A stretch of 64,000 bases of DNA from Tissierella simiarum (GCF_018917865.1 NZ_JAHLPM010000012.1:62001-126000); one strand, 5' to 3'. Shown: positions 35,324 through 45,051, numbered from the stretch's first letter. Made by a program: numbers and translations. Notes: a model not told the origin generated them from the letters alone.

Positions 35324-36298
35324 ATGAATACTTTATTAGAAGAAGCTTTGAATAATTATAAAATTCTAGACCCTCAAATTGAATTTATACGACATAATGA
35401 AAATGAGACATATAAGCTGAAAGATACAGTATCAAATAATCAGTATGTCATGAGAAGACACAAACCAAACACTGACTTTTCGTTGGATATTTTCGGAGAT
35501 AAAAAACATTCTGTTGATTTATTGATAAGTGAAATGAATATTTTAAAAGCTATTAGTGAGAGTACTGAAATATTAGTTCAAACTCCTATCAGAAATAATA
35601 ATAGTGAATTCGTAACAGTATTAAGTGATGGAACTCCAGTAACACTTCTAACATGGATAAATGGAAATACTGTTGAAGAAATAGAGCTAACTGATGATAT
35701 TTTATATAAAATTGGTGAAATGGTCGGTAAATTTCATAGATTCTCAAAATCTTGGTCTAAAAGTAAGAGGCTACATAGGTATTCTTACGATAAAAGCTTA
35801 TTAATAAGAGTAATTTCAAAGATTAAAACAGGAATAGAATTGAATGTTCTTTCCAACGAGCAGTTTAAAATAGTAGAAAATACTGTTAATGAAATTATTA
35901 ATCGTATGAATGAGTTGGATTTACAAAAAAATTCAAAAGGCATAGTACATTCTGATCTTTCAAAATCAAATTTAATAGTAAACAATGGACAAATAACGCC
36001 TATTGACTTTTGTTTGTGTGGTAATAGCTATTATTATATGGATTTAGGTTCGTTGTTTAGTCACTTTGATAAACATGAACAACAAAGTTCCATAATTAAT
36101 GGTTATAAAAGTATTATTGATGAAGATATAAATGCAAAATACATAGAAACGTTTTTCGTATTTCAAATAATCTTATATATATCTACACACATAGAAAATG
36201 CTGCTAGATGGGATTGGTTTAATGATGCTTTTAACAGATGGTGTAAGAAGTTTTTTATCCCTTTTTCTAATAATATAGCTTTTATTATTATTTCATAA
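35324..36298 (+). CDS. APH/SrkA-like phosphotransferase
   Basis: 324 aa. Kinase core with GIVHSDLSKSNLIV (catalytic Asp) and ITPIDFCLCGNSYYYMDLGS (metal-binding Asp, with Phe in place of the usual DFG/DFD second residue). The N-lobe has YVMRRHKPN with the ATP-binding lysine/arginine region. Small-molecule kinase of the aminoglycoside/choline kinase superfamily; the HSD form is common in SrkA-like kinases. ATG 35324, GGAGATGGG upstream. Followed after 110 bp by an attC-like site. Confidence 0.85.
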   Translation: MNTLLEEALNNYKILDPQIEFIRHNENETYKLKDTVSNNQYVMRRHKPNTDFSLDIFGDKKHSVDLLISEMNILKAISESTEILVQTPIRNNNSEFVTVLSDGTPVTLLTWINGNTVEEIELTDDILYKIGEMVGKFHRFSKSWSKSKRLHRYSYDKSLLIRVISKIKTGIELNVLSNEQFKIVENTVNEIINRMNELDLQKNSKGIVHSDLSKSNLIVNNGQITPIDFCLCGNSYYYMDLGSLFSHFDKHEQQSSIINGYKSIIDEDINAKYIETFFVFQIILYISTHIENAARWDWFNDAFNRWCKKFFIPFSNNIAFIIIS

Positions 36299-36410
36299 AT
36301 TATATATTTCGAAGTCCTTTATAATTGCTCGTATTGTTTATATTATGTAAAATCTTTATTGTGGAGGAATATTTGAGAGTTATATCTGACTCTATTAAGT
36401 GCCTACCTTC

Positions 36411-36487
36411 GTATAATAGAGACTTAGCAACATCGGAAGTAGTTATCTAGGGAAAGGTCGACATTGCTAAGTCTCAGAATGTTATAA
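36411..36487 (+). repeat. attC-like site, 77 bp (short-arm family)
   Basis: GTATAAT (36411-36417) and GTTATAA (36481-36487). Arms GAGACTTAGCAA (36419-36430) / TTGCTAAGTCTC (36464-36475) are a perfect 12-bp inverted repeat. Closest to the site at 151. Confidence 0.8.
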
Positions 36488-36600
36488 GAAATGGCAATAT
36501 ATGAGTTGTTCTTTAGAATCTTGTATGATAAAAATTCTGATGCTACTCAATTATAAAATATAGTGGAGCAAGGATAGCTTATATTTTCTATAAGAGTTTT
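36488..36600 (+). repeat. Shared cassette head (post-attC leader)
   Basis: GAAATGGCAATATATGAG, TTGTATGATAAAAATTCTGA and GCTACTCAATTATAAAATATAG. The second half also occurs upstream of the MerR gene (25760-25790). From 36600 to 36818 nothing recognisable is seen apart from a ribosome site (GCGAGGTG). Confidence 0.45.
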
Positions 36601-36818
36601 ATTGAGTTTTCCGTTGTTATCTTTCAAATATTTTTAGAATTTTCGTAAGAATACTTTTATATTATAATAAATTGGAGTTGATATTGTGTTAGGATTAAAA
36701 AATTGTACTTAGCATATATTCATGCTAAAATTAGAATAAAATAGTAAATTTATTAACTACATAAAAAAGGCTTAGTACTAAATCAATGCTTGATTTATAT
36801 TATGCGAGGTGATATTGA

Positions 36819-37568
36819 ATGAATTTAACTACTCAAATTGCAAAAGGAAATACTGCAAGTATATATTTACATGAGGGCAAAATTATCAAGGTATTTAATG
36901 ATTATTTGCCAAGCACAGAAGCTTTATATGAAGCAACTAAACAAAAATATGCGTATTCATGCGGGTTACCCGTTCCAAAGGTCTTTGATGTGATAGAAAT
37001 AGATGGAAAGCAAGCTATCATCATGGAATATATCGAAGGAAGAACAATAGGAGATATCATCTTTAAGGACATGGAGCAGGCAGAATATTATATGAGTATT
37101 GCTGTTGATATACAGCGAAAAATACATGCAATCGATGCAGATTCTATTGAACCTATGTCTGAAAAATTGAGTCGACAAATACAGTCTGCGGATATACTTG
37201 GAGATGAACGAAAAGCTATTTTACTTCAAAGATTGAATACAATGCCAAGTGAGAAAAAACTCTGTCATGGAGATTATCATATATTTAATTTAATAATGAC
37301 AAATGATAATATGACCATCATAGATTGGGTTGATTCAAGTGTCGGCGATATTCGAGCTGATGTATATCGTAGTTATCTGCTCTATTCCCAAATTTCAATG
37401 GAATTAGCGGATTTGTATTTATGCCTTTACTGTGAAAAAAGCGGCTTATCAAAAGATGAGGTGTTTTTATGGGCACCAATAATTGCTGGAGCAAGGCTGT
37501 CTGAAAATGTATCAACAGAAAAAGCCGAACGTCTTTTAGAAATAGTAAATAAACATTGTTCATTATAA
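36819..37568 (+). CDS. APH-type phosphotransferase
   Basis: 249 aa. ASIYLHEGKIIKVF holds the ATP-binding lysine; EKKLCHGDYHIFNLIMT the catalytic loop (Asp in HGD) and MTIIDWVDSSVGDIRADVYR the metal-binding Asp. Shorter than most APH enzymes. The HGDYHxxN form fits the aminoglycoside phosphotransferase superfamily; the substrate is unknown. ATG 36819 with GAGGTGAT upstream. Confidence 0.88.
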   Translation: MNLTTQIAKGNTASIYLHEGKIIKVFNDYLPSTEALYEATKQKYAYSCGLPVPKVFDVIEIDGKQAIIMEYIEGRTIGDIIFKDMEQAEYYMSIAVDIQRKIHAIDADSIEPMSEKLSRQIQSADILGDERKAILLQRLNTMPSEKKLCHGDYHIFNLIMTNDNMTIIDWVDSSVGDIRADVYRSYLLYSQISMELADLYLCLYCEKSGLSKDEVFLWAPIIAGARLSENVSTEKAERLLEIVNKHCSL

Positions 37569-37711
37569 ACATTATCTTATTAATCAGAATATAAACTTCT
37601 ACCTTTTCGTTATATAGATTCTCTCGTATCCTATGTTTAAAAGTATTATTCTATTTTTAATGGCAAGATTTCTATAAATAAAAATTTCAGCCCTTACTTG
37701 AATCGACCTGT

Positions 37712-37939
37712 GAACAAATAGGGTTTTTAACGAGTTCGAAGAAAGATGAATATACTTATGAAAATGTCATTTTACACCGATATGAAGCGAATTATGCTGA
37801 TGATGGTAGCGAATGTATGAGAGGATTGCTTAAGGAATACCTTAATTACGCTTACCATTGGAACATTAACTGGGCAGAGAGTGATGAACATTAACTTGAC
37901 GAATTATTGTTTCCGATAAAATTGAAAAAACAAGAGTAA
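37712..37939 (+). pseudogene. Deleted MerR/GyrI regulator relic
   Basis: EQIGFLTSSKKDEYTYENVI (end of a MerR HTH) is joined to RYEANYADDGSECMRGLLKE and ...LLFPIKLKKQE (end of a GyrI-like domain), with a TAA replacing the Gln before LDELLFP. Compared with the intact gene at 25880, the central 230 or so residues are deleted. Confidence 0.7.
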
Positions 37940-38047
37940 GTTATGTTATATATCAAATAAGCATTATTTTTGAAAAATTGATTACAAAGCTATATCGTAT
38001 AGTTCATATTATGTGAAAGATTATAAAGGAAAAGACATCGCTACTTC

Positions 38048-38190
38048 TTATAATACAATGCTTGTATGGTGGTGCACTAGGGCATATGCTTAAGGCATTG
38101 TGCAACACATCTTTTCAGAGGAAGCGAAGCTCCATCAATCTGGGTTTTTAGGGTTCAGCTCAGGAACGTCGGAGATATGAGATGTTAGGT
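38048..38190 (+). repeat. attC-like site, 143 bp
   Basis: TTATAAT (38048-38054) and GTTAGGT (38184-38190, perfect GTTRRRY). The interior matches the TATTTGCG family (GTGGTGCACTAGGGC, AACACATCTTTTCAG, GCGAAGCTCCATCAA), but the arms have drifted (GCTTGTATGG / GGAGATATGAG). The shared tail box is at 37996-38047. Confidence 0.7.
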
Positions 38191-38278
38191 AAAACTTTTT
38201 ACAGCAACAGGTATTAAATATCTCATCTATAATTTATAGTAAAATCTTAAAACAAAAAAATTTAAAGGAGCTTTATAA

Positions 38279-38845
38279 ATGATAGGCAATAATAATTTGA
38301 ATTTTCCTAAAATAGAAACGGATAGATTAATATTAAAAGAAATTAAAGTTAAAGATGCAGCATCTATTTTAAATATATTTTCTAGTGAAGAAGTTATGAA
38401 ATATTATGGTCAATTTCCAATGAAGTCTATTGAAGAAGCTAAAAACTTAATTACAATATTTGATGAGAATTTTGAAAACAATAAAGGAATAAGATGGGGA
38501 ATTTTACTTAAAGAAGAGAATAGGATCATAGGAACCTGTGGTTATCATAATTGGAATAGGAAGCATTCAAGAGCAGAGATAGGCTATGAACTATCTATGG
38601 ACTCATGGGGAAAAGGATACATCAAAGAAGCTTTAGGAGCAATAATAGGCTATGGTTATGAAGTTATGAATTTAAATAGGATTGAAGCAGTAGTATACCC
38701 TGAGAATAAAGCTTCAATAAAAAGTCTGATAAATCAAGGGTTTAAAAAAGAAGGAGTATTAGAAGAGTATGCATTTTTTAGAAATGTTTATCAAGACTTA
38801 ATAATGTTTTCATTATTAAAGAAAAATTGGGTAAAGAAACAATAG
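38279..38845 (+). CDS. GNAT N-acetyltransferase, RimJ/RimL type
   Basis: 188 aa. IETDRLILKEIKVKDAASIL at the N-terminus, EIGYELSMDSWGKGYIKEAL with acetyl-CoA loop SWGKGYIKEA (about 109-118), and NKASIKSLINQGFKKEG as motif B. AAAGGAGC lies upstream of ATG 38279. Substrate unknown. Confidence 0.9.
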   Translation: MIGNNNLNFPKIETDRLILKEIKVKDAASILNIFSSEEVMKYYGQFPMKSIEEAKNLITIFDENFENNKGIRWGILLKEENRIIGTCGYHNWNRKHSRAEIGYELSMDSWGKGYIKEALGAIIGYGYEVMNLNRIEAVVYPENKASIKSLINQGFKKEGVLEEYAFFRNVYQDLIMFSLLKKNWVKKQ

Positions 38846-38915
38846 TTCTAAAACTCAAAGTTAGTAAGACTTTATCTAATAGAAGCTTAATGACTTGCAG
38901 TGAGAGGAGAAGACC

Positions 38916-40214
38916 ATGAAAAAAACAATATTATTAATTACACCAGAAAATAAGGAAATTAATAAATTTAGAAAAAAACAAGTTAACAACTTTGTTCAAA
39001 TTACTATGCCTTATTTAGCAGGGTTTATAGATGAATCGAAATATAATATATCCATTATTGATGAATATAATCAGAAGATACCTTTTAACGATGATTTCGA
39101 TTTAATAGCTATAACCGTAAATACTTCTAATGCTTCACATTGTTATAAAATTGCATCTAAATTTAGAAGTAAGGGGTGTAAAGTTGTTTTTGGTGGTCCT
39201 CATGCAACATTAATGTCTGATGAAGCAATAAATTACTGTGATTATATTATAATCGGAGAAGCTGAAGATACATGGCCTCGGTTTTTAGAAGATTTTTATG
39301 ATAATAAAGCAAAAAAATTATATAAAACTGAATGTATAACGTCGTTGAAAGGGCTTCCTATACCAAGAAGAGATCTTATTAAAGGTAGATATCTAACGAA
39401 AGGAGCAGTTTTTGCTACAAGGGGATGTCCTTATAACTGTAGTTATTGTAACTTAAAACAAATTTATTTTAATTCCTTCAGAACTCGCCCCATTGAAGAA
39501 GTTATTGATGATATAAGAAGTATGAATAGGAGGTATTTTGTTTTTTGGGACGATAATTTTTTTGGAGATATAGAATATGCAAAAAGATTAATGAAGGAAT
39601 TAGCTAAGCTTAATAAAAAATGGGCAGCTCAAGTTACATTGGAAAGATGTGAAGATGAAGAACTTTTAAGATTATCTAGAGAGTCTGGCTGTATCTATTT
39701 TTTTGTTGGTCTAGAATCATTTTCTGAAATGAGCTTGGCAAGTGTCAATAAAAGAATTAATAATGTAGATAGATATAAGAGGATAATACAATTAATTCAT
39801 AAGAATGGAATTTCTATGCAAGCAGGTATAATATTTGGTTTTGATACTGACACGAAAACTGTGTTTAGAAAAACACTTGAAGAGTGTAATAGTTTAGGCA
39901 TTGATGGAGTTACCGTAAGTATATTAACTCCACTGCCTAAAACACCTTTATATGAACAATTAAAGAAAGAAAATAGATTAATTTCAACGGATTGGATATA
40001 TTTTAATGGAAAAACAAGAGTAGCATTTAAACCTAAAAATATGACACCTGAAGAATTGTTTAATGGATATATGTGGTTTAGAAAAGAATTTTATTCTATG
40101 AAATCAATCATAAAAAGATTATTAGTTTCGAAAACAAACATAATCTACAACTTTATAGTAAATTTAGGTTATAAGTTCTCTATAAAAGAAACAAAATTTT
40201 ATAATATGAATTAA
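38916..40214 (+). CDS. B12-binding radical SAM protein
   Basis: 432 aa. N-terminal cobalamin-binding-like domain (about 1-135; VVFGGPHATLMSDEA and YIIIGEAEDTW are typical), then a radical SAM barrel with CxxxCxxC in TRGCPYNCSYCNL (Cys171, Cys175, Cys178). Class B methyltransferases and anaerobic cyclases share this layout; the lack of a His-x-Gly-x-His B12 motif is normal for base-off binding. GAGAGGAGAAG precedes ATG 38916. It lies 70 bp after the GNAT gene without an attC. Confidence 0.88.
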   Translation: MKKTILLITPENKEINKFRKKQVNNFVQITMPYLAGFIDESKYNISIIDEYNQKIPFNDDFDLIAITVNTSNASHCYKIASKFRSKGCKVVFGGPHATLMSDEAINYCDYIIIGEAEDTWPRFLEDFYDNKAKKLYKTECITSLKGLPIPRRDLIKGRYLTKGAVFATRGCPYNCSYCNLKQIYFNSFRTRPIEEVIDDIRSMNRRYFVFWDDNFFGDIEYAKRLMKELAKLNKKWAAQVTLERCEDEELLRLSRESGCIYFFVGLESFSEMSLASVNKRINNVDRYKRIIQLIHKNGISMQAGIIFGFDTDTKTVFRKTLEECNSLGIDGVTVSILTPLPKTPLYEQLKKENRLISTDWIYFNGKTRVAFKPKNMTPEELFNGYMWFRKEFYSMKSIIKRLLVSKTNIIYNFIVNLGYKFSIKETKFYNMN

Positions 40215-40339
40215 ATATATATGGTACTTAATAATACATTAAAATAAATGTGCTATACCACCTCATCGAAATCTAGAGAAGAGATATTCAGTGTATTTTC
40301 AGATAATCTCATGGAAAGGACGTTTCTGGGAATAGTATG

Positions 40340-40391
40340 TTAATAGCTTTTAAAAGCGTAGAACGGAACCGCACGTACAGTGATGTGAGCG
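40340..40391 (+). other. Possible group II intron 3'-end remnant
   Basis: GAACGGAACCGCACGTACAG followed by TGATGTGAGCGG recalls the domain V and downstream sequence of bacterial group II introns. No intron ORF or 5' end is present and pairing of a full domain V is not convincing. The remaining part of 40215-40391 shows nothing. Confidence 0.25.
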
Positions 40392-40419
40392 GAAGGGAAA
40401 ATTAATTAATTTTCCCTTC
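40392..40419 (-). terminator. Terminator-like palindrome after the ABC operon
   Basis: GAAGGGAAAATTAA followed by its exact complement TTAATTTTCCCTTC, a perfect 28-bp palindrome 15 bp beyond the stop of the minus-strand ATPase gene. Its A/T-rich arms could work as a terminator in either direction. Confidence 0.6.
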
Positions 40420-40433
40420 ACTCAATTGTTCAT

Positions 40434-41198
40434 CTAAGCCACTATCTGATCAAGTTTTGCCCTATATATTTCAATTAATTCTTTTTCAGTTACATTGATA
40501 CTTGGCTTATCTAACACTATTTGTCCTTTATCTAGCATTATGATCCTATCTGAATATTCAATTGCATCTCTCATATTATGTGAAATCATTATTGTTGTAA
40601 TGGAGTATTTCTCTATTAGTTCCTTTGTTTTCTTCATTATTACATTGGATGTCTTTGGATCTAATGCTGCTGTATGTTCATCAAGTAGCAATAAATCTGG
40701 AAGTTTCATAGTAGCCATTAACAATGAGAGTGATTGTCTCTGACCACCTGATAGAAACTTTACCTTAGTATCTAACTTGTTTTCAAGTCCTAAGTCTAAA
40801 TCCTTTAATAACTTCACATATTTATCTACATTACCTTTCTTTATTAGCTTTTTCAAAGTGAATTTTTGCCCTTTTTTATCTGCTAAGGACATGTTTTCTA
40901 GTATGGTGAGAGAAGGTGATACACCCATAGACGGATTCTGATATACTCTTCCTATATGAATTGCTCTTTGTTCTTCTCTTAGCTTTGATACATCTTTTCC
41001 CTTTATTAATATTTGTCCCTGATCTATTGGAATACTTCCACCTATTACATTGAGGAGAGTAGATTTCCCACATCCATTAGAACCAATTATTGCTGTACAT
41101 TTATTTTCTTCTATTTCTAAATTAAAATTATTAAAAATACTTATTTCATTATCTGTTCCTATATTAAAACTCTTTGATAGGTTCTCGATTCTTAACAT
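40434..41198 (-). CDS. ABC transporter ATP-binding protein
   Basis: 254 aa. Walker A GSNGCGKST at 39-47, signature LSGGQRQSL near 149-157, Walker B LLLLDEHTAALD, and an H-loop in MISHNMRDAI. Of the type paired with the TrpX/ABC_sub_bind importers. Its start overlaps the end of the permease gene by 35 bp, so translation is probably coupled. Confidence 0.92.
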   Translation of the reverse strand: MLRIENLSKSFNIGTDNEISIFNNFNLEIEENKCTAIIGSNGCGKSTLLNVIGGSIPIDQGQILIKGKDVSKLREEQRAIHIGRVYQNPSMGVSPSLTILENMSLADKKGQKFTLKKLIKKGNVDKYVKLLKDLDLGLENKLDTKVKFLSGGQRQSLSLLMATMKLPDLLLLDEHTAALDPKTSNVIMKKTKELIEKYSITTIMISHNMRDAIEYSDRIIMLDKGQIVLDKPSINVTEKELIEIYRAKLDQIVA

Positions 41199-42063
41199 GT
41201 TTTCCCCTCCTCTTTTTTATACTAATATTTAATAGATCAACTGCAAAATTATTATAGGATAGAAATACTATTACGATTATTGCATTTATTGCTCTAAGGT
41301 CGTTAGGGGATAAGCCTAAGTCTATGGCAATGCCACCAATAATTTTATAGATTATTGCTCCCAATATTGCTCTTGTTGTATTTTTGATTCTATTTGAATT
41401 CTTCTTTATAGTATCTCCAATTATGATTGAAGCAAGAGCAACTACTATAATAGAGCTACCCATTGTTATATCTGCAAAACCTTGTATCTGAGCCATCATT
41501 GCTCCACTTAAAGCAACTAGACCATTAGCTAACATAAGTCCTATTATCTTATATTTATTGCTATTTTCTCCAAGAGATTTTACTAAAGATTCATTATCTC
41601 CAGTTGCTATTAATAGATATCCTGCTTCTGTTTTTAAAAATTGGTCAAGTAATATTTTTATCAGCAATACAATAATTGATAATATTACTAGAGAAGAACC
41701 TAAATCAAAGATTGAACCATAACTAAATAGTGGTATATTAGCTTTTCCATTTATTCTAAGATTAACGGAATATAATATAGTCATGGTCAATATTCCAGAT
41801 AGAAGAGGCTTTATTCTTAACTTTGTAAAGAGGGTTGCAGTAAATAACCCTGCTAAGGTACCAGAGACAAAAGCCATTAATGTACTAATTATAGGATTAA
41901 CTCCTATTGAAATAAACTTAGCGAATACAAAAGCTCCAAGTGGGAAAGTTCCTTCTACTGAAAGATCTGCTATATCCAATACTTTATAAGTTAAAAATAC
42001 TCCCATAGCCAAAACTGCAAATATAAGTCCTTGTTCTAAGGATGTTATTATTAATGAATTCAT
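41164..42063 (-). CDS. ABC transporter permease
   Basis: 299 aa with about eight membrane helices; BPD_transp_2-like, resembling TrpY. The sequence VLDIADLSVEGTFPLGAFVF near 28-47 is characteristic of these permeases. It forms the membrane channel for the substrate delivered by the lipoprotein encoded upstream. Confidence 0.9.
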   Translation of the reverse strand: MNSLIITSLEQGLIFAVLAMGVFLTYKVLDIADLSVEGTFPLGAFVFAKFISIGVNPIISTLMAFVSGTLAGLFTATLFTKLRIKPLLSGILTMTILYSVNLRINGKANIPLFSYGSIFDLGSSLVILSIIVLLIKILLDQFLKTEAGYLLIATGDNESLVKSLGENSNKYKIIGLMLANGLVALSGAMMAQIQGFADITMGSSIIVVALASIIIGDTIKKNSNRIKNTTRAILGAIIYKIIGGIAIDLGLSPNDLRAINAIIVIVFLSYNNFAVDLLNISIKKRRGKHVKNREPIKEF

Positions 42064-42100
42064 TTTTCAACCCTCCTATTTTTGATTTCTTATTTTGATT

Positions 42101-43093
42101 TTATTCTCCAGTCTTAACAGCATCTTTGAATAATGGCATATTTCTATCTAAACCTAATGCTTCTAGGGTTTTTATATTTACTGTTGTTACAGTTTTTTCA
42201 GCTACTTCAACAGGGATATTTGAAACCTCTTTTTTGTCTACAAGTATTTCCTTTGCCATAGATGCTGTTTGCTTTCCCAATTCATAGTAGCTAAGTCCAT
42301 TTGTTACTAAAAGTCCACCTTTTACTTGTGTTTCCTCAGCTGAAACAGATATCATTTTATTTTCTATAAGTTTCTTAGATACTAATTCTACAGAAGAAGC
42401 TATTAAATTATCGCTAAGGTTATAAACTGCATCAACTTTATTTAATAGTGAATCTATTGCTTGAGGAAGTTCATTTACATTACTTATGCCAACTGTTATT
42501 ACTTCAAGCCCCTCGGCAGGTGCTAGTTTTTTTACTTCTTCTATTTGAATTTCAGAATTAGCTTCAGATGTGTTATATAATATTCCTATAGTTTTTATGC
42601 TAGGGTCAATTTCTTTAAACATCTTTAATTGAGAAGCTGTAGGTGCCATATCAGATGTTCCCGTTATATTTCCACCAACATTTTTCCAATCTGCGACTAT
42701 TTCTGATTTTACTGGATCAGTTACTGCACTAAATAGTATTGGAGTATCTTTTGTAGCTTGCTTAGCAGATTGTGCCGCTGGTGTTGCTATGGCATATATT
42801 AAATCAACTTTATCCTTTACAAATTTTTGAGCTATACTAACTGTATTTGAAATATCTCCTTGAGCATTTTGATAATCTATTTCCGCATTAACACCAAGTT
42901 CTTTTAGTCCATCTTCAAACCCTTTTCTTGCATCATCCAACGCTGGATGTTCTGTTAATTGACTAATTCCAATTCTATATATTTTTTCATCTGATGTATT
43001 ATTTGCTTGACTTTCCTTTGAACTACATCCTGATAAAATCATTATACCTACTATTAGCATTGCTATTAGACTGCTAACTTTGCTTTTTTTCAT
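42101..43093 (-). CDS. ABC transporter substrate-binding lipoprotein (TrpX-like)
   Basis: 330 aa. Lipoprotein signal peptide with lipobox LSGC (Cys23), then an ABC_sub_bind periplasmic-binding fold starting IGISQLTEHPALDDARKGF. GYxEG-type features and DTPILFSAVTDPVKS match TrpX-like proteins. The T-box specifier upstream suggests the ligand is an aromatic amino acid, best read as phenylalanine. First gene of the operon; TCCTCCTTTT (plus strand, 43101-43110) is its ribosome site. Confidence 0.9.
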   Translation of the reverse strand: MKKSKVSSLIAMLIVGIMILSGCSSKESQANNTSDEKIYRIGISQLTEHPALDDARKGFEDGLKELGVNAEIDYQNAQGDISNTVSIAQKFVKDKVDLIYAIATPAAQSAKQATKDTPILFSAVTDPVKSEIVADWKNVGGNITGTSDMAPTASQLKMFKEIDPSIKTIGILYNTSEANSEIQIEEVKKLAPAEGLEVITVGISNVNELPQAIDSLLNKVDAVYNLSDNLIASSVELVSKKLIENKMISVSAEETQVKGGLLVTNGLSYYELGKQTASMAKEILVDKKEVSNIPVEVAEKTVTTVNIKTLEALGLDRNMPLFKDAVKTGE

Positions 43094-43140
43094 TTAATTA
43101 TCCTCCTTTTAATATTGTACTAATTTAATTTTAGGTAATA

Positions 43141-43200
43141 AAAAAATCTTTCGCTCCTATAAACACAGCTTTTTAGCTATGCTTATAGGGACGAAAGATT
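43141..43200 (-). terminator. T-box leader terminator
   Basis: On the minus strand AATCTTTCGTCCCTATAA and its complement TTATAGGAGCGAAAGATT form a long stem with AGC-TAAAAA-GCT at the tip, followed by a run of T. It stops transcription before the ABC operon unless the antiterminator forms. Confidence 0.88.
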
Positions 43201-43430
43201 ATATCCGTGGTACCACCCTAATTATGACAAAAAAGTCATCACTCAATCAGACCCAACAGTCCTATCCCCTATAACGATGGGCTTTCGGATTCGTCTACTT
43301 GATTAATCGTTGAACGAATCTGCTTAGGAGTGAATATTACATATCTTCTTAATGTTGGCTTTCACCTTTCCCAACTCTCTGTAAATAAGCTTCGATATCT
43401 TTCTCTCCATCAGAGCATTTTTTATGTTAG
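43141..43430 (-). promoter_or_regulatory. T-box riboswitch, probable Phe (UUC) specifier
   Basis: The conserved T-box AGGGTGGTACCACGG is at 43219-43205 on the minus strand, with Stem I features GATGGAGAGA and GGTGAAAGCC. The specifier loop reads ATATTCACTCC, in which TTC (43334-43332) followed by A is the best codon. Uncharged tRNA-Phe would then allow read-through. ATT (Ile) is the alternative reading, but the base after it is C rather than the usual purine. Confidence 0.85.
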
Positions 43431-43435
43431 GTATT

Positions 43436-43464
43436 ATAATAATACTTTAGTATAGTAATGTCAA
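43436..43464 (-). promoter_or_regulatory. Sigma-A-type promoter for the T-box operon
   Basis: Minus strand: TTGACA (43464-43459), a 17-bp spacer, TATTAT (43441-43436), a few bases before the T-box transcript. From 43465 to 43756 the plus strand shows no gene or recognisable repeat. Confidence 0.75.
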
Positions 43465-43756
43465 CATATTTTTAAAAAATTTCACTAATTTATATATGAG
43501 GTGTAGTTTAGATTGGGGACAGAATTTTTTGGAAATGTTCTTTAGAAAAGGAAGGAATCTGGAGAAGTTTATGGAATAAGTAATTATTCATAAACTTGGA
43601 ATATGAGTAAAAATAAGAACTGGATAGAATGACAAAAGATTTATTATGAAAAAGATAGTATAAAGAAACTTCGAGAATATAAGGAAAACTTCATCTAATC
43701 AGGCATGGGAGACACTAGATACGGGGTTGCATGAGTAAATTAATGGAGGCATAAAT

Positions 43757-44308
43757 ATGACTAAACAAGAACCATATAATAGCTTAGAAGAATATAAGAA
43801 AAAAATTTTAACAAGCTTACCATTTAATGTAGATATTTTTACTATTAGAGAATTAAATCGTCAAGATATTGACCTATATGTTAGTTGGCCAGATTATCCA
43901 CCACCATATGAAATGTTTAATACATCTTTAAAGAACAAACCTCTCACAGAAAGAGATAAAAGGTGGGAGAGTTATTGTCAAAATAATAATACTTTAAGCT
44001 TAGTAGTTGAATATAAAGAAGAGATGATTGGAAAATTCTCTTTACTCGAAATTGATTGGAAAAAAATGAGTGTAAATAATATGAGTATTAGATTGCATCC
44101 ACAATGGTGTAATAATGGAAACGGTACTAAAATATTAAAAGGTATTTCTAATTGGTGCTTCGATAATGGAATAGTAAAAATAAAATTTGATGTACTGAGT
44201 ACAAACCAACGTGCAGTAAAGAGCTATAAAAATATAGGATATAAGATTATTGATAAATTTGAGCATGGAAATGCAACTTTCTATTGGATGGAACTAAGAT
44301 CAGAGTAG
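43757..44308 (+). CDS. GNAT N-acetyltransferase
   Basis: 183 aa. MSVNNMSIRLHPQWCNNGNG followed by TKILKGISNW holds a degenerate acetyl-CoA loop (NNGNGTK, about 115-121), and DVLSTNQRAVKSYKNIGYKI is motif B. It resembles the GNAT group acting on amines in clostridia; the substrate is unknown. ATGGAGGC lies upstream. Followed by an attC-like site. Confidence 0.85.
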   Translation: MTKQEPYNSLEEYKKKILTSLPFNVDIFTIRELNRQDIDLYVSWPDYPPPYEMFNTSLKNKPLTERDKRWESYCQNNNTLSLVVEYKEEMIGKFSLLEIDWKKMSVNNMSIRLHPQWCNNGNGTKILKGISNWCFDNGIVKIKFDVLSTNQRAVKSYKNIGYKIIDKFEHGNATFYWMELRSE

Positions 44309-44386
44309 AATAGTATCTTTACTATCAATGTGTATAGGCACAAAAATTTATCGAAGAAATGGATAATTAATAAATTATTCAGATGG

Positions 44387-44508
44387 TCTTAACAAATCAT
44401 TGTATTTATGCTGAAGGGTCGTTTCTATAGGGGAGAGCCACACAGGTTTGGAAAAGTAAGATTATCATCTAGATTTTTTTAAACATTTGTCATACTAAGG
44501 CGTTATAA
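44387..44508 (+). repeat. attC-like site, 122 bp
   Basis: TCTTAAC (44387-44393) and GTTATAA (44502-44508). Left arm TTGTATTTATGC as in the TATTTGCG family; the right arm is eroded (ATTTGTCATACTAAGG). After R' the head GAAATACCGATATCTAGG recurs (44509-44570). Confidence 0.6.
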
Positions 44509-44586
44509 GAAATACCGATATCTAGGTTATTCTTTGGAATTTTATTTGATAAGAAGCAAGAATAATTTATATTAGGTGAGGATTAA

Positions 44587-45051
44587 ATGAATAGAGATTA
44601 TAAAATTATTTCAGTAAATGAAAATCAAAAATTAAAACAGAGATTATTAGATTATGTAAAAACATCGGGATGGAGAGTTTTTCCTTTCTTTAAAGAACAG
44701 TTAGAGATCGGATTGGATTCGATAGATGGTGTTCAACAGACTTTTATTCTTATGCGTAAAACAAAAATAATAGGGTTTTGTCAGTTTATTAAGTATGAGT
44801 CAATTAATAATCAAAGCTTGACACCATGGATATCTACTCTATTTATCGATGAGGAATATAGAGGAAATAGATTGAGTGGACTACTTATTGAAAATGCAAG
44901 AAATTATGCTAAAAAGTTAGGCTATGAGAAATTATATCTTTCTACGGATCATATTCAGCTCTATGAAAAATTTGGTTTTAAAGAAATAGGACTAGATATA
45001 GATAAGTGGGGATATCCAACAAAGATTTATGAGATAAATACTGACTACTAA
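44587..45051 (+). CDS. GNAT N-acetyltransferase
   Basis: 154 aa. PWISTLFIDEEYRGNRLSGL carries the acetyl-CoA loop YRGNRLSG (about 97-104), and the C-terminus STDHIQLYEKFGFKEIG is motif B. The loop has N-R instead of the usual G-x-G, so binding may be altered. AGGTGAGG precedes ATG 44587. Confidence 0.86.
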   Translation: MNRDYKIISVNENQKLKQRLLDYVKTSGWRVFPFFKEQLEIGLDSIDGVQQTFILMRKTKIIGFCQFIKYESINNQSLTPWISTLFIDEEYRGNRLSGLLIENARNYAKKLGYEKLYLSTDHIQLYEKFGFKEIGLDIDKWGYPTKIYEINTDY

